A stretch of DNA of 64,000 nucleotides from Alligator mississippiensis (taxonomy: Eukaryota; Chordata; Crocodylia; Alligatoridae). Below are positions 59,029-64,000 of the stretch, piece by piece. Position 1 is the first letter of the stretch; every line of letters begins with the position of its first letter. The stretch lies in the NCBI RefSeq assembly GCF_030867095.1, contig NC_081832.1, forward strand, positions 59,567,444-59,631,443, in the 5' to 3' direction. The translations under genes were made by a program, and so were the position numbers. Below the pieces are notes generated by a model, which was not told the origin of the DNA, made no database searches, and worked only from the letters and a program-made list of their open reading frames with translations.

Positions 59029-60684
59029 GTGCAAGACATGCTAGGAAATCTGGTTGTCGCACCAGATGACAAGGCTAACCTATTTAACAATTTCTTTGCC
59101 TCCATTTTCCTGAGCAGGGACCAGATCAGCCCATCCACTGGGACCCCCTCAGGCCCCAGGGGAGGCACACCTAGATCTAGGGTCAGTGAGGACCTAGTCA
59201 GGGAACTTCTGGAGGGACTGGATGTATTTAAATCAGCTGGTCCTGACGACCTCCACCCCAGAGTGCTGAGGGAATTAGCAGAGGTCATTGCGGGACCCCT
59301 GGCACAGCTCTATGAGCACTCGTGGTGCTCTGGTATGGTGCCAGAGGACTGGAAAAGGGCCAATGTGGTTCCCATTTTCAAAAAAGGGAGGAAGGAGGGC
59401 CCAGGAAACTATAGGCTAGTTAGTCTTACATCAATCCTGGGGAAGCTTTTTGAGAGAATTATCCTGGCGCACGTCCGCGAGGGGCCAGCAGGGGAAATTA
59501 TGCTTAGGGGCAACCAGCATGGGTTCATTAGAGGCAGGTCCTGTCAGACCAACCTGGTGGCCTTCTACGACCAGGTCACAAAATCCTTAGACGCAGGGGT
59601 AGCAGTGGACGTAGTATTTCTGGACTTCAGGAAGGCCTTTGACACTGTCTCTCACCCCATTCTCATTAAAAAACTAGGGGACTGTGCTGTCGACACCTAC
59701 ACAGTCAAATGGGTCGCTAGCTGGCTGGAGGGCTGCACCCAGAGAGTGGTGGTGGATGGGTCATTTTCGACCTGGAGGGATGTGGGCAGTGGGGTCCCCC
59801 AGGGCTCGGTCCTCGGGCCCGCACTGTTCAACATCTTCATCAGTGACTTGGACGAGGGGGTAAAAAGCACCCTATTCAAATTTGCCGATGATACTAAGAT
59901 GTCAGGGGATGTGGTCATGCTAGAAGGGAGGAATAGGCTGCAATTGGACCTAGACAGGTTACAGGGGTGTGTGGATGAGAACAGGATGGGTTTCAACACT
60001 GACAAGTGCAGGGTGCTGCACCTGGGGAGGAAGAACCAGCAGCATACCTACAGGCTGGGGAACTCCTTTCTCGTCAGTGCAGAGGCAGAAAAGGATCTTG
60101 GAATCATTATTGATGCCAAAATGAACATGGGCCGACAGTGTGGGCACACGGTCAGGAAGGCCAACCACACCTTGTCATGCATCCACAGATGCATCTCAAG
60201 CAGGTCCAAGGAGGTGATCCTCCCCCTCTATGCGGCACTGGTCAGGCCACAGTTGGAGTACTGTGTCCAGTTCTGGGCGCCGCACTTCAGGAGGGAAGTG
60301 GACAGCATGGAAAGGGTTCAAAGGAGGGCCACCCGCATGATCAGGAGTCAGCAGGGCAGGCCGTACGAGGAGAGGCTAAGGGACCTGAACCTGTTCAGCC
60401 TCTACAAGAGAAGACTGAGGGGGGATCTAGTGGCCATTTACAAACTAGTCAGAGGGGACCAGCAGGCATTGGGGGAGTCCCTGTTCCCCCGAGCACTACC
60501 AGGAGTGACTAGAAATAACAGCCCCAAGCTGGCAGAGGGTAGATTCAGGCTAGATATCAGGAGGCACTACTTCACTGTCAGGGCGGCTAGGATCTGGAAC
60601 CAACTTCCAAGCAAAGTGGTGCTGGCTCCTACCCTGGGGGTCTTTAAGAGGAGGTTAGACGAACACCTTGCTGGGGTCGTTTGA
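59029..60684 (+). CDS. CR1 reverse transcriptase (open 551-codon frame)
   Basis: A non-LTR reverse transcriptase frame running to its natural stop. Motifs: N-terminal FNNFFASIF near residue 23; NYRLVSLTS, where proline is usual in the fourth place; GNQHGF; motif A FLDFRKAFD with catalytic D199; motif B GVPQGSVLGP at 255-264; motif C FADD at 285-288 with both catalytic aspartates. The C-terminal half carries LVRPQLEYCVQFWAP, ERVQRRATR and RRHYFTVRAARIWNQLP, typical of CR1. All catalytic RT residues visible here are kept. The first methionine is internal to the original ORF2, which should also include the endonuclease. Because that upstream part is broken, the copy is unlikely to be mobile by itself. 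No host gene role is suggested by the context. Confidence 0.93.
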   Translation: MQDMLGNLVVAPDDKANLFNNFFASIFLSRDQISPSTGTPSGPRGGTPRSRVSEDLVRELLEGLDVFKSAGPDDLHPRVLRELAEVIAGPLAQLYEHSWCSGMVPEDWKRANVVPIFKKGRKEGPGNYRLVSLTSILGKLFERIILAHVREGPAGEIMLRGNQHGFIRGRSCQTNLVAFYDQVTKSLDAGVAVDVVFLDFRKAFDTVSHPILIKKLGDCAVDTYTVKWVASWLEGCTQRVVVDGSFSTWRDVGSGVPQGSVLGPALFNIFISDLDEGVKSTLFKFADDTKMSGDVVMLEGRNRLQLDLDRLQGCVDENRMGFNTDKCRVLHLGRKNQQHTYRLGNSFLVSAEAEKDLGIIIDAKMNMGRQCGHTVRKANHTLSCIHRCISSRSKEVILPLYAALVRPQLEYCVQFWAPHFRREVDSMERVQRRATRMIRSQQGRPYEERLRDLNLFSLYKRRLRGDLVAIYKLVRGDQQALGESLFPRALPGVTRNNSPKLAEGRFRLDIRRHYFTVRAARIWNQLPSKVVLAPTLGVFKRRLDEHLAGVV

Positions 60685-60779
60685 CACCAGTACTTTTTCC
60701 TGCCATGGCAGGGGGTCGGACTTGATGATCTGGTCAGGTCCCTTCTGACCCTACCAACTATGAAACTATGAAACTATAA

Positions 60780-62059
60780 GTTGGATTTCAAATAGGTCTT
60801 TGACTTCATTTCTCATCGTTAATTATTTGTCATGTGAATCAGGTGGGAATATCTCCCTGCCTTGTCTGGGCGACTGAAAAATGTGTAAACTAGAAGGAAA
60901 CCATAGGAATCGATATTAAAAGTATGATTCACAGAATTTTTCCTTCTCCCAAATAAGAAGTCATTCAAACTGTTATCAGAGAGAAAAAAATTCAAGGGTT
61001 AGCAGATACCACTGGAAAGAAATGCTCACATTTCTTTTTTCAAATGTTTGCTTACAAATCCTTTTTTTGATATTCATCTGACTCTAATTATAATCTTTGA
61101 TCTATAGTTTAATAGCAAATTAAGAAATAGATTATTTCCCAAAGTCAGATTTTCAAAGCATTTAGGTGTGAAAAGGTGCAGATTGGTGGCTAGTGGGCGT
61201 TTCAAAAGTCTGCATCTAACTAATGGTCTTCTAGTCTAGTGTTCTGCCTTTGGCAATGTCCAGTGCCAAATTCATGAAATCCCATATTGGACCAATTATG
61301 GAATAAACTGTCCTTGGGGGAAGTGTCTTCCTAAATTATCTTTATGAGCATTTTCAAAATGCTAACATCTTATAGAGATCCTGATGCACAAGAATCCTTT
61401 TTTTTTACAGTAAAACCCTTGTCTAAAATTCTATTTCTCTCAACTAAGAGAAGCAAAAGAATTTTGTGCTGTGTTTTAATGGAAATATTATTCTGGGTTT
61501 GTGGGGGAAGTGCCAAATTCCTCTGAGAAACAGTGCTTTTCTTCACAGGAAGCTAAGAAATACATATGGATGATTGCACTGGAGTGGGGCTGATGACCTG
61601 GCACACATTTAATAACATCAAAATCAACTAAATTAAAATCCAAGGCAGGAGGAAGTGCAGAAAGCGGACAGCAGATCAATACATTGAGCTAGCTGGTCTA
61701 ATGTCAAAGCTGGGAGGTTGCTTCAAGCTAATGCAGTAGAATGACATTAAGGAGGAGGAGCAGAGAGCTTCAGCAATCAGTCAGTTCTTTGTCTGATAAG
61801 AATGTGAATAAAGCTCCTGCCATTTCTCATTATGGCTCAGCTGATTGCCTGTCTGACTGCCTAGCTGCTTGAGGTTTTGGGATGAAGTAGAGTGCAGAGT
61901 AAGTTTACCAAAAGGAAGATGGCAGCTGCCACAGATGCTCTGCTTCAGCTGATGTTAAATTGAGGGTGACGTTTTACACCAGGTCCTGCACCTACACGGT
62001 CTGAAACTGAAGCTAGGAGGCAGGGAGGGAGAAGGAAGGGAAATAACTCCACTACCCTG
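60780..62059. other. unique-looking sequence downstream of CR1
   Basis: No gene or repeat is recognised. The part at 61740-61890 has a complex, non-repetitive look and could be a conserved non-coding element, but this cannot be shown from one sequence. Confidence 0.45.
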
Positions 62060-62240
62060 AACAACAGTCCTCCTAGGCTAGGTCTATACCAGAAATATAG
62101 TGTCAAGTATCATCACAATGTTGCATGGAAAAGGCTACACTGCTTCCTCTTCAGAAGGCAGCCTATATGGAGCACTGTAGCTTATTTGAGGGGACCACCA
62201 TCGAGCACAGTGAGTTTGCCAAGTAGACATGCCACTAATT
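62060..62240. repeat. possible small TIR element
   Basis: The left word 'ggctaggtctataccaga' and the right word 'ccaagtagacatgcca' are imperfectly inverted around GTCTA, as in reptile MITEs with TGTCTACAC-like ends. The match is weak. Confidence 0.35.
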
Positions 62241-62856
62241 CCCAAGTCTGCTTTACACAGATGAAGCAAGTCTGTTTTTTTTTTTACCTTAGAGCAGCCA
62301 TTCTGAAACTGGGGCCCTATCTTTCACATTTGAACATTTAGTTCCACAGTGAAGTTTTTGGGAGTTAGAGGAGCTGGTTACAGGAGAATAAGAAGCCTGG
62401 CGTCCATATATGTATTCCTGCAGACACTGTCAGGTGCCTTAAATAGGAAAATGATTAAGTAAAAGTAAAATCCTTACTTCCTTTTATAAGTCTCTTGTCA
62501 TATTGAATGTAATAGGTTGAATGTTTGTAATAGTTGCCCATTAGCCAGTTTAGGAAGAAGACAAGATTTATCTTCTTATCTAGGCCATTGTTTTGGTCTA
62601 CATGCGGAAGGTCCTAACTTTGCTCAAAGTCTTAACTCTTGAATTTTATCTTTAGAGGCCTTTAACAAAGTTAACCTAAAAACGACCCTTAAGCAAACAT
62701 CCTGAGAGATCAAACCCTAGGGCCTTTGAAAAAATTGGAAAGAAAAGGTCACTTGCAGTGGTATGGAAGTTCCCCAAAGTAATTAAAATGATCAACAAAA
62801 GAAACTAATTACCAAGCAAAAGAATCTGTTAAGAAAGATCTGAGCCCAAATTTGGG
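62241..62856. other. AT-rich spacer
   Basis: No gene or repeat is recognised. Confidence 0.5.
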
Positions 62857-62861
62857 AGTAG

Positions 62862-63489
62862 TGACAGGTTTGGGTAGGAGGGGCCCAAGACGGCAACTCA
62901 CTCAAAAAAACTGTAACTTACTGTTCCAATTTGGAGGTAACTTCACTTGCAGAACAACGAAGGAAGAATCACAAGTGTAGGCTGGATCAGACTGATCACC
63001 TGAACCACCCTCTCTGTGAACACGAATCTCTTAGTTCATGCTGAAGCCGCGGAGCACCCGAAAGGGAGTAAAGGAAGGGGACTTAGTCCTATCAGTATTG
63101 AGGCCAGCCCATTGAATCGTATTGCTGAGGCGAGCCCATTGAACCGTACTACTGAGGCCAACCCATTAAATTGTATTGCTGAGGAATGAAAGCATATTTA
63201 GGTGTTTGGCTTCTCGGAATTCTAGGATTGTAAGTATGTTATGAAAAATAATAGTATTGATTTAAATTTAACTTTTAGTTGTAGTTGTAGTTGTTTTTGT
63301 AATACTAATTCTTATAGCATTGTTTGGGAAGGAAGTGCATTTGGAGCATTGTTTCTGATATATGTAGTTATTGTGTTCTTAATGTTTGTGGTATTTCTTA
63401 AAGCTAAGCAGTGTTATATGTGTAGCAAAGAATTTTAAAATAAAATTGTGTTGTATGAATTAAGTGTGCAATCATTGTGAAATTGTGCA
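62862..63489 (+). mobile_element. solo LTR with 5-bp target duplication (628 bp)
   Basis: The unit starts TGACAGG and ends GTGCA, with TG...CA termini. The flanking 5-mers are both agtag (62857-62861 and 63490-63494). A polyadenylation signal AATAAA lies at 63439-63444, about 45 bases before the right end, as expected for R-U5 in sense orientation. No retroviral genes adjoin, so it is a solitary LTR. A 65-codon frame at 63241-63438, with a hydrophobic segment in its second half, ends just before the signal and is most likely incidental. Confidence 0.75.
63098..63184. repeat. 27-bp tandem repeat inside the LTR
   Basis: The unit around 'ctgaggccagcccattgaa' starts at 63098, 63125, 63152 and, partially, 63179, with exact 27-bp spacing. 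Direct repeats of this kind are common in LTR U3 regions. Confidence 0.85.
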
Positions 63490-63719
63490 AGTAGCTAAAA
63501 ATTTCCCCAGACAGTGCATCAAATGAATCAGTAAATTGTGTGGGATTTTCTCTATTCCATAACCCACTAGAGACATCTCTTTATAAGGACTCCATTTAGG
63601 GAAGTTTCTCTGCCCATACAGCAAATAACTTTTCTGTTAAACCCTTTTACATTAGAAGTGGATATCAAAGCTATGCATTTTCCAGTCAGATCCTGAAGCT
63701 AAAGCAGACCACACAATAA

Positions 63720-64000
63720 GGATAGGTACAGACTTTACGCATAAACTGGTATAGGTGATCAGAAACTGGTCTGAACCTATAACAGAACAGTTCCATGTAC
63801 ATGCATATTAATGCAAAGCAATAAGCTCCAGTGCATATGGAGCCAGATTTTATTGCTCCTGGGCACTGTGTTTACATATGCATCCAGGACTGCAGCACTT
63901 TGAGCTGGGTCAGAGCAGTCCTGGCTGGCAGAAGGTCTTGAGGGTCAGCCTGCCAGCCCAGGACTGCTCCAGCCGGGCTCAATGTGCTGCAGAAATGCTG
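63720..64000. mobile_element. TIR element of the 56-kb family, cut by the window end
   Basis: Starts GGATAGGTACAGACTTTACG and continues 'cataaactggtataggtgat' and 'cagaaactggtctgaacc', matching 56070-56135. After about 63795 it diverges into a GC-rich core that runs off the window. Confidence 0.65.

Larger units (their letters stand above)
57895..60779 (+). mobile_element. CR1 non-LTR retrotransposon, 5' truncated, 2.9 kb
   Basis: This single element carries the endonuclease region, the reverse transcriptase and the 3' UTR, ending in the CR1-type short repeat (aactatgaaactatgaaac near 60757-60775). The 5' part, including any ORF1 and the start of the endonuclease, is missing, as is usual for CR1. 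The long RT frame and the well-preserved end mark it as the youngest-looking CR1 in the window. Confidence 0.93.

Noticed and set aside
63241..63438. 65-codon frame with a hydrophobic segment, followed by AATAAA
   Set aside because: It could be taken for a small membrane protein or an envelope tail, but it lies inside a solo LTR bounded by TG...CA and a 5-bp duplication. I keep it as incidental.

Overview
The window looks like non-coding nuclear DNA from a sauropsid vertebrate, most probably a crocodilian (Alligator-like). The sequence shows CR1 non-LTR retrotransposons of several ages. One, at 57.9-60.8 kb on the + strand, keeps a 551-codon reverse-transcriptase frame. It also holds many short non-autonomous DNA transposons with terminal inverted repeats (TIRs) and target-site duplications (TSDs), old MIR-type SINEs, and three solitary LTRs. 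Abundant CR1 together with many hAT-like and 3-bp-TSD elements argues against mammals and birds. The genus is my inference.

I find no host protein-coding gene, tRNA, rRNA or CRISPR array. Open frames outside CR1 are short or lie inside GC-rich transposons, so the window is intergenic or deep inside an intron. Bacterial features such as operons, ribosome binding sites and rho-independent terminators do not apply.

Layout. 0-6 kb: AT-rich unique sequence with a small hAT element and a MIR. 6-16 kb: hAT-like elements at 6.08, 10.46, 12.48 and 15.50 kb, GC-rich palindromic elements at 9.3 and 13.25 kb, MIRs and a CR1 tail. 17-28 kb: two copies of one 8-bp-TSD family, the second split by another hAT element; also a nested block at 20.4-22.4 kb where an LTR and a small transposon sit inside a larger element. 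28.9-29.7 kb: GC-rich minisatellite. 31.5-35.1 kb: three CR1 copies, including a broken RT copy on the minus strand. 35.5-41 kb: palindrome-rich elements and a 1.1-kb hAT-like element. 46-57 kb: more copies of the 20.4-kb family, a minisatellite near 52.5 kb, a 1.47-kb solo LTR and a CR1 tail. 57.9-60.8 kb: the best CR1. 62.9-63.5 kb: a 628-bp solo LTR with a 5-bp TSD.

The strongest result is the stratigraphy. Several insertions have readable TSDs and interrupt recognisable older repeats, which gives a relative order of activity. The best candidates for poorly described elements are the repeated family around 20.4, 46.4, 51.1, 56.1 and 63.7 kb, and the multi-palindrome elements at 35.5 and 40.3 kb.
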